The translations under genes and the position numbers were made by a program. Below, one piece after another: positions 1-5,813 of a DNA stretch of 8,004 bases; the stretch's first letter is position 1, and every line of letters starts with the position of its first letter. The stretch comes from Nitrososphaerales archaeon TH5894. Its GTDB lineage: Archaea > Thermoproteota > Nitrososphaeria > Nitrososphaerales > Nitrososphaeraceae. The notes below the pieces were generated by a model that saw nothing but the letters and a program-made list of their open reading frames with translations, was not told the DNA's origin and did no database searches. Location: assembly GCA_014523485.1 (NCBI GenBank), contig JAATVK010000169.1, forward strand, positions 1-8,004, given 5' to 3'.

Positions 1-270
1 AGAACCACCGAAATCAAAGTCAGCTCCACCGCCATCATTTCCAGAACCACCGAAATCAAAGTCAGCTCCACCGCCATCATTTCCACCGCCATCATCTCCA
101 CCGCCATCATTTCCAGAACCACCGAAATCAAAGTCAGCTCCACCGCCATCATTTCCAGAACCACCGAAATCAAAGTCAGCTCCACCGCCATCATTTCCAC
201 CGCCATCATTTCCACCGCCATCATTTCCACCGCCATCATTTCCACCGCCATCATTTCCACCGCCATCATC
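1..270 (-). repeat. Two-module in-frame tandem repeat (15-bp and 27-bp units)
   Basis: Read on the minus strand, a 15-bp module encodes GNDGG and a 27-bp module encodes GADFDFGGS. After an initial DDGG (270-259) the order is five short, long, short, long, short, one GDDGG variant, short, long, short, long. The four 27-bp copies (1-27, 43-69, 115-141, 157-183) are identical at the DNA level, and the 15-bp copies are identical apart from the variant at 85-99. All units are multiples of three, so gain or loss of units keeps the frame. Identity including third codon positions points to recent expansion or gene conversion. The array continues past the left edge. Confidence 0.95.
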
Positions 271-420
271 TTGTGCAATGACTAATTGTACTTTATTCAT
301 ATGATAGAAAAATTCATTATTTTCAAAAGAATTCGAAGTTTTAAAGGGAGAAGAGGTGGTTAAAACTATACTAATAAAAGTGATTAAACTTATTATTACT
401 AATAAATTCGGTCTTTTCAA
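1..420 (-). CDS. Secreted Gly/Asp-rich repeat protein, N-terminal part (runs off left edge)
   Basis: No known family recognised. The minus frame is open from a TTG start at 420 to the window edge (140 codons). An in-frame TAA lies three codons upstream of the TTG, so TTG is the only start that gives the leader; an ATG at 300 would remove it. Residues 1-24 begin MKRPNLLVIISLITF, with a basic start and a hydrophobic core, a typical Sec signal peptide. Residues 25-50 are a short Ser/Asn-rich spacer. From residue 51 the chain is entirely GNDGG and GADFDFGGS modules: acidic, Gly-rich, with no Cys. Such a chain is likely disordered or calcium-binding and located at the cell surface; that is inference. 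The repeat DNA is much richer in GC than its surroundings. The C-terminus is not in the window. Confidence 0.72.
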   Translation of the reverse strand, partial: MKRPNLLVIISLITFISIVLTTSSPFKTSNSFENNEFFYHMNKVQLVIAQDDGGGNDGGGNDGGGNDGGGNDGGGNDGGGADFDFGGSGNDGGGADFDFGGSGNDGGGDDGGGNDGGGADFDFGGSGNDGGGADFDFGGS

Positions 421-430
421 ATTTAACTGT

Positions 431-446
431 TAAATTATATTTAATT
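431..446 (-). promoter_or_regulatory. Possible TATA box for the secreted repeat protein
   Basis: The minus strand reads AATTAAATATAATTTA about 20 bases before the TTG start. Spacing is slightly short for a leaderless archaeal transcript, and the whole area is A/T, so this is weak. No Shine-Dalgarno sequence precedes the TTG. Confidence 0.3.
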
Positions 447-939
447 ATCAAATAAAATAGTTTACAAAAATTGTTTAGGTATAAAAATAAGAAAAAAATT
501 ATGCAAGAATTTTATAGTATATGAGTCGATAATCTTATATTATTCGTTTATAATTCTTTTATATGGCATTTGGGTCTATATTATTATCCTAATTATCATC
601 ATTAATAATTGTCTATACTTTCATAATTTGGACATTACCATACTTTTGATAGTTTTTCAAATGTTCTTTGAGAGATAATCTTATATTTTTAGTTTCCATT
701 TGAAATATTATTAATTAAAATTATTTTATTATTTTTCTATTTGTAAAGCTGTAAAAGTATATGGTTATTTATTTGTCTATTTTTGATTACTTTATGATAA
801 TAAACTTTTAATATTATGTTACTGAACTCTGTTATAATGAAAATTTGGAAGCCCTTTTTGAGCCCGATTTAATAAAGATGCTTAAATTCAGTCCATCTGT
901 ATAAACTATAATAGAATTTATTTTTTTGACTGACTACGA

Positions 940-972
940 ATTCTCATTATATTAGGGTTTGGTAACATAATA
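940..972 (+). repeat. Dispersed 33-bp repeat, copy 1
   Basis: Positions 940-972 match the minus strand of 6632-6600 at 30 of 33 bases, with no gaps. The shared core includes TCTCATTATA, TAGGGTT and GGTAACATAATA. Similarity fades on both sides. In copy 2 the TTATAATAG stretch sits about 26 bases before an ATG like a TATA box; in copy 1 no start codon lies at that distance. It may be a duplicated promoter or the end of a mobile element. Confidence 0.7.
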
Positions 973-1020
973 TTTTGATTTGTATAGCGTTAGATATTTT
1001 TTGTTAATTTTTAAAATTTT

Positions 1021-1070
1021 ATGAATAACGGTTCAATGGAGGAGCTAGGATTTGAAGCCTCTGTTCGAAT
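1021..1070 (+). pseudogene. 5' remnant of a gene cut by the IS6-like element
   Basis: An ATG at 1021 opens a frame reading MNNGSMEELGFEASVRM, then enters the left end of the IS at 1071 and stops after four more codons (TAA at 1084-1086). This short stretch is much richer in GC than the preceding 600 bases and reads like a genuine protein start. The sequence beyond the right IS end (1791 onward) is the tail of the aquaporin gene on the other strand, so the rest of this gene is not there. Product unknown; a chance ORF cannot be excluded. Confidence 0.35.
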
Positions 1071-1090
1071 GGCTGTGTTAATTTAACGAA
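1071..1090 (+). repeat. Left terminal inverted repeat of the IS
   Basis: It begins GGCTGTGTTAATTTAACG. It pairs with the right end with two mismatches in the first 16 bases and then diverges. Confidence 0.8.
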
Positions 1091-1124
1091 ATAGATTTAG
1101 CTATGAATATCCCTTTCTCATGTT

Positions 1125-1778
1125 ATGGTTATAACATTTGAGAGGAATAGGACATCCACTATTGTAATTATGTATTCATTGTATTTGTACTTTCTTGACC
1201 TCAGTCTACGAAGTATTTCAAAGGCGTTATTAATATTTAGAGATAAGAAAAGGAGTTACGTGTCTATATGGAAATGGATTCAAAGGTTTAGTTCTTCTCA
1301 AATCTACAAAAGGCAAAGAATTTCTGCTTTCATAATTGATGAAACTGTCATTCAGATTGGCTGGAAACATTACTATTTGTGGATAGCAATGAAACCTGTA
1401 CATAAAACATTACTTGGATTACACATTTCTGAGAGTAGAAATATGCTTGTTGCTGAGAAATTCATTAGATCTATTGTATCCAAATATGTCAAACATAGTG
1501 TTTATACTGATGGAGCTACTTGGTATCGTGAAGCCTGTAAGATACTGAAATTGAAACATTATTTACATTCACCATTAGAGAAAAGCCTTATCGAAAGGGT
1601 AATGCAGTATTTTAAAGATAGAATTGAATCTTTTCATGACTATTATCCATGTAATAGTAAAAGAGAGTGTGATAATAGTCATGTGTATAATTGGATGGAA
1701 CTATTTGTATCAATGTATAATAATACTATAGTAGCAAAGAATAATCCTGTTCTAATAAAGGAGGTGATAATCTCTTAA
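1125..1778 (+). CDS. IS6-like DDE transposase
   Basis: A 217-aa transposase expected to cut and join the ends of its own element; IS6 members usually move by replicative cointegrate formation. The catalytic triad is visible: D72 in [12 protein letters not shown]129 in VYTDGATWY and E157 in [13 protein letters not shown], 28 residues after the second Asp. The N-terminal 50 residues, including [20 protein letters not shown] and SIWKWIQRF, match the helix-turn-helix region of archaeal IS6-type transposases as I know it. No frameshift or internal stop is seen, so the copy may be active. ATG 1125 is the first start in the frame. It is convergent with the aquaporin gene, with 22 bp between the stop codons. 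Confidence 0.92.
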   Translation: MVITFERNRTSTIVIMYSLYLYFLDLSLRSISKALLIFRDKKRSYVSIWKWIQRFSSSQIYKRQRISAFIIDETVIQIGWKHYYLWIAMKPVHKTLLGLHISESRNMLVAEKFIRSIVSKYVKHSVYTDGATWYREACKILKLKHYLHSPLEKSLIERVMQYFKDRIESFHDYYPCNSKRECDNSHVYNWMELFVSMYNNTIVAKNNPVLIKEVIIS

Positions 1779-1790
1779 GTTAACAGAGCC
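1771..1790 (-). repeat. Right terminal inverted repeat of the IS
   Basis: Read on the minus strand it is GGCTCTGTTAACTTAAGA. The transposase stop codon (1776-1778) lies inside it, so the coding region reaches the tip of the element. Confidence 0.8.
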
Positions 1791-1800
1791 AGAGAATTAA

Positions 1801-2496
1801 CTAAAATTTATTCCTCAATACTAATCCTACAATTGAAGTTCCAATAAATGGAGCAGTAAGATAAAGCCATAAATCAACATAATAACCAGACATAACAGCA
1901 GGTGCCAAAGAACGAGCAGGATTCATCGAAGCCCCAGAAATCAATCCGAACAAGAAGATATCTAAACCGAATATGGCCCCAATTGCTATTCCTCCAAACC
2001 TCTTTGCTACCTTTGTATAAACTACTATCAGTATTACTAGCATAACTAAAGCAGATGCTAATATTTCTATTCCAACAATAACGTAAATTGGAAAATCAAT
2101 ATAATTAGGAGCATTAGCACCTAAATTCATTTCATTACCGATTACGGAAAAAATGAAAATACTTGCCAAGAAAGCACCAATTAATTCTGCTCCAAGATAT
2201 GTAAGAAATAATTTTTTTTCCCTTTGCAAATGATGTGTAATTAAAAATCCTACAGTTACAGCAGGATTGAAATGTGCCATAGATATTCTACCAAAAAGAT
2301 AAACTCCAATAGCAACAGCAATAGCAGGAGCAATTGCTATAAACGGGAGTCCTAAGACCCCATTTAATTTGGCATCTAATACAATAGAACCGGTAGCAAA
2401 TACTATTACTATAAATGTTCCAATAAGTTCAACAAAAAAGATTTTTGTGTTTTTGTCTAATTTATCTTTGAGTATTAGTTGTAATTTCTGCAACAA
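1801..2496 (-). CDS. Aquaglyceroporin-like MIP channel of the arsenic operon
   Basis: A 231-aa membrane channel of the MIP family. Both half-helix motifs are intact: NPA at 77-79 (AHFNPAVTVG) and NPA at 192-194 followed by R195 (ASMNPARSLAPA). Six hydrophobic segments lie at about 19-40, 50-70, 98-118, 136-160, 168-187 and 209-228. By ungapped comparison with E. coli AqpZ from memory, the selectivity-filter His is replaced by I180 and the Thr by A189, suggesting a wider pore than a strict water channel (inference). As third gene after arsM and arsC, with no ArsB or Acr3 pump nearby, it probably lets arsenite out, as AqpS does in Sinorhizobium. The start is TTG at 2496 (TTG again at 2493); an in-frame TAA three codons upstream excludes an earlier start. 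It overlaps arsC by 35 bp, implying translational coupling; AAAGG precedes the start. Water, glycerol or methylated arsenicals are alternative substrates. Confidence 0.9.
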   Translation of the reverse strand: MLQKLQLILKDKLDKNTKIFFVELIGTFIVIVFATGSIVLDAKLNGVLGLPFIAIAPAIAVAIGVYLFGRISMAHFNPAVTVGFLITHHLQREKKLFLTYLGAELIGAFLASIFIFSVIGNEMNLGANAPNYIDFPIYVIVGIEILASALVMLVILIVVYTKVAKRFGGIAIGAIFGLDIFLFGLISGASMNPARSLAPAVMSGYYVDLWLYLTAPFIGTSIVGLVLRNKF

Positions 2497-2917
2497 TTTC
2501 CTTTACCCTTTTTTCTATTTCATCCCTTATCTCTCTAACTTCTTCTATAGATTTTTCTTTTGGGTCTTCTAAATTCCATTCTATAACTTTTGGTAACCAT
2601 ATTGTAGGACAAAAGTTCTTGTCCATACAACCCATATTTACTACATAATCAGATTCTCGAATCATTTCATCAGATAACTCTTTTGATTGTTGTTTACTGA
2701 TATCTATTCCAACTTCTTTCATTGCTTCAACTGCTATTGGGTTGAGTTGATAGACAGGTTTTGTTCCTGCACTCTGGGTTTTAAATCCATCAAGAGTATA
2801 TTTTTTTAAAAATCCTTCTGCCATTTGGCTTCTTCCTGCATTTTCAACACATACAAAGAGAATTGTTTTAGAAAATTTGTTACTACTATTTGTGTTAGGT
2901 TTTCCAAAAAATTTCAT
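2462..2917 (-). CDS. arsC: Arsenate reductase, low-molecular-weight phosphatase type
   Basis: Cytosolic enzyme reducing arsenate to arsenite. It belongs to the low-molecular-weight tyrosine phosphatase fold, shown by the P-loop CVENAGRS with C23 and R29 (CX5R), followed by QMAEGF. C97 and C103 in GCMDKNFCP sit where the redox shuttle cysteines of thioredoxin-coupled ArsC are found, and the acid-loop motif is WNLEDPKE with D118-P119. All three working cysteines are present, so reduction by thioredoxin is expected rather than by glutaredoxin. The length of 151 aa includes a Lys/Asn-rich N-terminal extension of about 15 residues compared with the Staphylococcus pI258 enzyme. It starts with ATG 13 bp after arsM and ends inside the aquaporin gene. 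Confidence 0.95.
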   Translation of the reverse strand: MKFFGKPNTNSSNKFSKTILFVCVENAGRSQMAEGFLKKYTLDGFKTQSAGTKPVYQLNPIAVEAMKEVGIDISKQQSKELSDEMIRESDYVVNMGCMDKNFCPTIWLPKVIEWNLEDPKEKSIEEVREIRDEIEKRVKEIVAEITTNTQR

Positions 2918-2930
2918 GATTGTATCAGAC

Positions 2931-3722
2931 CTAATTTGTGATTGCTCTAACTGTTATACTGACAATTTTCCTTTCATCACTGAAATTGCTTTCATCCATA
3001 TAGTTTTTTTCATTTAGAACCACAATGTTTTGAAATCCAGCATCTTCAATGCTTTTTATGTAATTTGCTTTTGTTAATGCCCCATCTATACAACTACACC
3101 ATCCATTACTCTTGATATCATCTTTACTAATTTCTTTAGTTGTTATCAAGTCAGAAATAATCATTCTTCCTGTTCCTCCTTTCTTTAGTATTCTATAAAC
3201 TTCTTTGAAGGTATTTGTCTTGTTAGATGTTAAATTAATAACACAATTACCTATTACAACATCTACAGAATTGTTTTCAATAGGTATTCTATCTTCAATG
3301 TCTCCTTTTCTAAATTCTACATTTTCATAGTTATTTTTAATTGCAACTTTTCTTGCTTTATCTAACATTTCGTCAGTTAAATCAACTCCTATACCTTTTC
3401 CTTCATTACCTACAAGTTTAGATGCTAAGAATACATCAATTCCAGCACCTGAACCTAAATCAACTATAGTTTCACCACTTTGAATATTCGCAAAGTTTAT
3501 TGGTGCTCCACATCCTAATCCAAGAATTGATTCTTCTGGAATGGATTTCAAATCAGTAGTATTATAGCCAATAATAGATGATACTTGCTCTTTAGAAATA
3601 TTATCTGTATCATCACAGCAGATTTCCTGTGAAGTATTACAACGAGCATTAGAAGCATTTCCTTCTAAAGCGATCTTTCCATAATTTTTCTTTATTTCTT
3701 TTTTTAATGCTTCAATTTGCAT
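2931..3722 (-). CDS. arsM: Arsenite S-adenosylmethionine methyltransferase
   Basis: A 263-aa cytosolic enzyme that transfers methyl groups from S-adenosylmethionine to As(III), giving methylated and finally volatile arsenicals. The SAM-binding glycine motif is VDLGSGAGID (87-96), with the acidic loop GVDLTDEM (112-119) and GDIED (140-144). The arsenic-binding cysteines of the ArsM family are present: C71 in GLGCGAP, C160 in IGNCVINL, and C209/C211 in WCSCIDGAL. An extra C35-C36 pair lies in the N-terminal part. The C-terminal region is short, as in many archaeal members. ATG at 3722 is first in the operon; a TATA box centred 26 bp upstream implies a leaderless or nearly leaderless mRNA, so no ribosome binding site is expected. 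Confidence 0.95.
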   Translation of the reverse strand: MQIEALKKEIKKNYGKIALEGNASNARCNTSQEICCDDTDNISKEQVSSIIGYNTTDLKSIPEESILGLGCGAPINFANIQSGETIVDLGSGAGIDVFLASKLVGNEGKGIGVDLTDEMLDKARKVAIKNNYENVEFRKGDIEDRIPIENNSVDVVIGNCVINLTSNKTNTFKEVYRILKKGGTGRMIISDLITTKEISKDDIKSNGWCSCIDGALTKANYIKSIEDAGFQNIVVLNEKNYMDESNFSDERKIVSITVRAITN

Positions 3723-3743
3723 AATATATGTTTACTAAGGAAA

Positions 3744-3752
3744 CTATTTAAG
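3744..3752 (-). promoter_or_regulatory. TATA box of the arsM-arsC-channel operon
   Basis: The minus strand reads CTTAAATAG, centred 26 bp before the A of the arsM start codon. The extended 10-mer ACTTAAATAG recurs exactly before the receiver gene (6361-6370), supporting it as the local TATA consensus. The core is nearly symmetrical and might also serve the divergent regulator gene 36 bp away. Confidence 0.6.
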
Positions 3753-3765
3753 TTATCAAGATGAC
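3752..3765. promoter_or_regulatory. Candidate operator between arsM and its regulator
   Basis: GTTATCAAGATGAC is a palindrome with arms GTNATC/GATNAC around AA (five of six positions pair). It touches the arsM TATA box and lies 18 bp before the regulator start, so a bound dimer could block both promoters. HxlR proteins bind short dyads as dimers; that this is the site is inference. Confidence 0.4.
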
Positions 3766-3783
3766 TATACTACACAAAGTGGA

Positions 3784-4167
3784 ATGAAGGAAACAAAGAG
3801 ACAAAAAGTAAACAAATTACCAGTTTATAATTATAGTTGTTATTTAGATGGATATGACTCTCAAAAACTAATGTTACAGACAACGAAACTTCGAAATTTG
3901 ATAACAAAAAGAGGGACATTCGAAATGCTAATTCCTTTATGTTGCACAACTAATCCTGTTAGGTATAAACAATTCAAAGGGTTAATGAAAGGTATCAGTA
4001 GCAAAACTCTTGCTCGTAGATTAAAAGAACTTGAAATGAATGGAATACTAGAAAGACATGCATATAATGAAATTCCACCAAGAGTAGAATATAAGATGAC
4101 TGAGAAAGGACAAGAATTAGTAGAATCAATAATAAATTTAATTCAATGGATGATTAAATGGTCTTAA
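3784..4167 (+). CDS. HxlR-family winged-helix regulator, likely arsenic-responsive
   Basis: A 127-aa DNA-binding protein. Residues 57-113 show the HxlR signature: NPVRYKQFKGLMKGISSKTL, then ARRLKELEMNGILER, then a wing ending in PRVEYKMTEKGQEL. This family differs from ArsR/SmtB proteins, the usual regulators of ars operons. It is transcribed divergently from arsM across a 61-bp gap, the classic arrangement for a local regulator. It has three cysteines: C19 and the adjacent C53-C54 just before the recognition helices, where many HxlR proteins have hydrophobic residues. These could bind As(III), or respond to oxidation; direct evidence is lacking. Starts with ATG preceded by GTGGA. Whether it represses or activates cannot be told. 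Confidence 0.85.
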   Translation: MKETKRQKVNKLPVYNYSCYLDGYDSQKLMLQTTKLRNLITKRGTFEMLIPLCCTTNPVRYKQFKGLMKGISSKTLARRLKELEMNGILERHAYNEIPPRVEYKMTEKGQELVESIINLIQWMIKWS

Positions 4168-4321
4168 GTATAACATCATATTCACATTAAAAATTGCTTA
4201 TACTAGTTATTCTCAATATCATATTAGTTATAGTCAAAAAGAATTACAGATAATAATAAAACTCTATTTTCATATAGATCCATATATTATCTATTATAAT
4301 TGCTTATAATCCAGCATTACT

Positions 4322-4492
4322 ATGGTAAGTTACTCTATCTCTACAAGTCAAGTCCTGAAAAGTAAAATGAAACCACTATTCATTTTTACTTTTTCCGGAA
4401 TTAAGTTTATGAATCATGAACTCGGTCTAAGAGATACTCATATAGTTAAACTACATAAGACATATAATTTCTTTTCAGAACAAAAGATCTAG
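4322..4492 (+). CDS. Possible small protein, 56 aa, unknown
   Basis: An ATG-to-TAG frame starting MVSYSISTSQVLKSKMKP and ending FFSEQKI. It has a mildly hydrophobic stretch around residues 17-27 (KPLFIFTFSGI) but no convincing signal peptide and no family I recognise. A TATA-like TTATAAT lies about 28 bp upstream. The codons for residues 11-26 form a long hairpin, which is unusual for a protein gene and raises the possibility that the hairpin, not the ORF, matters. Confidence 0.25.
   Translation: MVSYSISTSQVLKSKMKPLFIFTFSGIKFMNHELGLRDTHIVKLHKTYNFFSEQKI
4354..4398. repeat. Long imperfect inverted repeat (hairpin)
   Basis: The left arm CCTGAAAAGTAAAATGAA (4354-4371) pairs with the right arm, which on the complementary strand reads CCGGAAAAAGTAAAAATGAA (4398-4379), leaving a loop of about 7 bases. 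One mismatch and two one-base length differences interrupt about 17 base pairs. No T-run follows on the plus strand. It could be a structured RNA, a processing site, or a remnant of a miniature element. Confidence 0.65.
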
Positions 4493-4527
4493 AATTAAAA
4501 CGAATAATGTATTATTATTGGATAATG

Positions 4528-4536
4528 TATAAAAAG
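4528..4536 (+). promoter_or_regulatory. TATA box for the coiled-coil gene
   Basis: TATAAAAAG is centred 31 bp before the ATG at 4563, giving a predicted transcript with a leader of only a few bases. Confidence 0.5.
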
Positions 4537-4562
4537 AAGAAATCAGTTATTTAACTTAAATT

Positions 4563-4841
4563 ATGAAAGCTAGTAATGAAGGACCAAATTCTAATTATAA
4601 GATTCAACTAGAATCAATTGAAAAAGGCTATAATAGTCATTTTAATAGTATCAAAAATTTGAAACATGTATTAACAGAAGTCCAGAAATTGTATGATCAA
4701 AATGTTGATAAAAGAATTAAACAAAAATGTATCGAAATTCGTAAAACAGCACAAAAACAATTAATAGAATTAGAAAAAAAGAATCAAGAAGTAACTAGAA
4801 ACTATTTAATAAAGAAAAAAGAATTGGAATCTTTGCAATAA
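4563..4841 (+). CDS. Small coiled-coil protein, unknown function
   Basis: A 92-aa soluble, charged protein with no recognised family. From about residue 15 to the end it is almost continuous predicted helix with heptad-like spacing of Ile/Leu, for example LESIEKGYNSHFNSIKNL and KQLIELEKKNQEVTRNYL, very rich in Lys, Glu and Gln. It probably forms a coiled-coil dimer or docks on a helical partner. It has no signal peptide, no membrane segment and a single Cys (C56). A 6-bp hairpin (TAGAAT/ATTCTA, 4842-4856) begins at its stop codon. A truncated receiver remnant follows 16 bp downstream, but that remnant has no start of its own, so there is no sign of a working operon. Confidence 0.6.
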   Translation: MKASNEGPNSNYKIQLESIEKGYNSHFNSIKNLKHVLTEVQKLYDQNVDKRIKQKCIEIRKTAQKQLIELEKKNQEVTRNYLIKKKELESLQ

Positions 4842-4857
4842 TAGAATATTATTCTAA

Positions 4858-5187
4858 TCGTTAATATCATTTGTAGATCTTAATGAAGTATTAACCTTTC
4901 TCAATTCTAATTTAAATAATTGTTCTATGGTTATTACAGATTATAGTATGTCTCAAATCACTGGATTAGATTTTATCAAAAATATTAGAGGTATTGATGT
5001 AAATTTTATCATTAAAATCATAGTTATAACTGCTTACATTAAAAATAATCTTGTTATTGATAAATCAAATATTATGAGAATAGATAAAATAATTGAAAAA
5101 CCCATACCGTTAGAAAAATTAAAAGATGAAGTTAAAATGTTATTGTTACCAATTTCATTTCTAATTAAATCTATTTTTTATTTCTGA
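4858..5187 (+). pseudogene. Truncated response-regulator receiver remnant 1
   Basis: The frame opens after a TAA at 4855 and ends with TGA at 5187. Translation from about 4873 gives VDLNEVLTFLNSNLN followed by MVITDYSMSQITGLDFIKNI: helix 2, then strand 3 with the phospho-accepting Asp in VITDYSM, then IIVITAY (switch Thr) and IIEKPIPLEKLKDEV (conserved Lys-Pro). The first third of a receiver, with strand 1 and the acidic Asp pair that holds magnesium, is missing, and no start codon precedes the preserved part. Starting at ATG 4927 would give an 86-aa product that could not fold as a receiver. I call it a 5'-truncated pseudogene. The last dozen residues (PISFLIKSIFYF) are unlike receivers and may come from the repeat that begins here. 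Confidence 0.7.
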
Positions 5188-5230
5188 ACTAAAAAATCGT
5201 GTCAAAATCAGTTGATGCACCTCTAAGCCC
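5186..5230 (+). repeat. Dispersed 45-bp repeat, copy A
   Basis: It matches 7946-7990 in the same orientation at 37 of 45 bases without gaps. Shared blocks are GAACTA, CAAAATCAGTT, CACCT and AGCCC. Weaker similarity may extend about 30 bp upstream into the end of receiver remnant 1, with a 6-bp gap. Read on the minus strand it starts with GGGCT, as many IS ends do, but no transposase adjoins it. Probably an IS end, a solo terminal repeat or a miniature element. Confidence 0.75.
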
Positions 5231-5292
5231 ATATTATATCAATGTTTATTTTGAGAATAAATGGTCAATATAAATATAAACACTTATTTAAT

Positions 5293-5469
5293 ATGTTACT
5301 GAATTTGAAAATGCCCAAAATGAATGGTTTGATATATCTCAAAAATTCAAGAATATAGATCCTAACCTATTATTTAGATTTATTACTGCTGCAAATAAAG
5401 AATACATAGAACATCTAAAGAAAAACAATCCAGATATTGAAAAGAGTGTTATTACAATTCGTTTTGGTT
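5293..5469 (+). pseudogene. Frameshifted response-regulator receiver remnant 2
   Basis: One frame (ATG 5293, stop TAG 5356-5358) reads MLLNLKMPKMNGLIYLKN, clearly receiver strand 3 and helix 3, with Asn where the phospho-accepting Asp should be. The frame 5346-5469 then continues the same domain as FKNIDPNLLFRFITAANKEY, with the switch Thr in FITAA, and ends in ITIRFG and TAA where receivers have the Lys-Pro motif. So the remnant carries a frameshift near 5340-5348, an Asp-to-Asn change, and losses at both ends. It overlaps remnant 1 in domain content, so the two are separate genes. Confidence 0.65.
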
Positions 5470-5684
5470 AAACTTACTAAAAAGTAAAGTTAATTCATTT
5501 TTATCCAATTAACAACAAAAACAACAAAAAGAAGACAAAGATAAATTATGGATGTTAATATTAATATGTTCTTCTGATATTTAAGTTTCTTATAATTTGA
5601 TAACATATCATCAGTTATAACCTACAAATTCATCTTAAAAATTTAGTTTGACATGAAATTCAAGTATTATCTCATTTTTTCTTT

Positions 5685-5813
5685 CTAATTGTTGTGTGTG
5701 TGTATATATATTTCACTCAAAACTAATAATTGATCTAATAGATGAGCCAATGCATCTTCTTTTACTAATAAATTAACTCTAATTTTTAAATAAAACGATA
5801 ACATCCTCGCCAT
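5685..5813 (-). CDS. Possible small protein, 42 aa, unknown
   Basis: ATG at 5813 opens a frame beginning MARMLSFYLKIRVNLLVKED and continuing ALAHLLDQLLVLSEIYI before ending in HTHNN and TAG. The alternation of a beta-like stretch (IRVNLLV) and an amphipathic helix (DALAHLLDQLLVL) looks protein-like. No family is recognised, there is no clear TATA box at the right distance, and no ribosome binding site is evident. The last codons are made from the CA/TA dinucleotide tract, so its C-terminus would vary with slippage. Confidence 0.3.
   Translation of the reverse strand: MARMLSFYLKIRVNLLVKEDALAHLLDQLLVLSEIYIHTHNN
5693..5711. repeat. Alternating TG/TA dinucleotide tract
   Basis: Five TG units followed by four TA units, a 19-base alternating purine-pyrimidine run. 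Such tracts slip during replication and can adopt left-handed DNA. Confidence 0.85.

Larger units (their letters stand above)
421..1020. other. Long AT-rich intergenic region without a convincing gene
   Basis: Only very short ORFs (under about 20 codons) are present on the plus strand, and no RNA gene was recognised. It contains the likely promoter of the minus-strand repeat protein and one copy of a dispersed 33-bp repeat (940-972). No decayed protein could be recognised in translation. Confidence 0.6.
1071..1790 (+). mobile_element. IS6-like insertion sequence, 720 bp, both ends present
   Basis: The element is bounded by imperfect terminal inverted repeats: GGCTGTGTTAATTTAA at the left and, on the complementary strand, GGCTCTGTTAACTTAA at the right (14 of 16 identical). 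Length and the single transposase gene fit the IS6 family. IS6 elements normally make 8-bp target duplications, but the flanks differ (GTTCGAAT left, AGAGAATT right). This suggests recombination or adjacent deletion after insertion. The right end lies 10 bp beyond the aquaporin stop codon, so it may have replaced the original 3' end of the arsenic operon. Confidence 0.85.
4168..4562. other. Intergenic region with a doubtful ORF and a hairpin
   Basis: This AT-rich gap follows the regulator gene. It holds a low-confidence 56-codon ORF (4322-4492), a strong imperfect inverted repeat inside that ORF, and the promoter of the coiled-coil gene. No RNA gene is recognised. Confidence 0.5.

Noticed and set aside
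1..270. Tandem repeats as a CRISPR array.
   Set aside because: Units are 15 and 27 bp with no unique spacers, and they form an open frame continuing a signal-peptide protein.
528..687. A 14-bp direct repeat GATAATCTTATATT at 528-541 and 674-687.
   Set aside because: In DNA this AT-rich, a match of this length in 8 kb is about what chance gives, and similarity does not extend.
847..910. Similarity of this stretch (GAGCCC and AGTTTATACA on the complement) to the 45-bp repeat.
   Set aside because: Only one 10-base match aligns and the other blocks fall at the wrong spacing.
1033..1062. A tRNA 3'-end-like stretch on the minus strand (TTCAAAT loop followed by a CTCCTCCA-like end), which could mark an integration site.
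   Set aside because: The expected T-stem does not pair (C at position 53, mismatched stem bases) and no other tRNA part is present. The GC-richer stretch is better explained as the coding start at 1021.
2369..2572. A 67-codon plus-strand ORF across the arsC/channel junction.
   Set aside because: It lies fully antisense to two well-supported genes, has a composition expected from the reverse of hydrophobic codons, and shows no family.
4842..4856. Hairpin TAGAAT/ATTCTA after the coiled-coil gene as an intrinsic terminator.
   Set aside because: Only 6 bp of mostly A/T pairs and no T-run follows, so it is too weak to call.
816..5305. Shared TATGTTACTGAA at about 817-828 and 5292-5303.
   Set aside because: Twelve bases in AT-rich sequence without extension; the second instance codes for receiver remnant 2.
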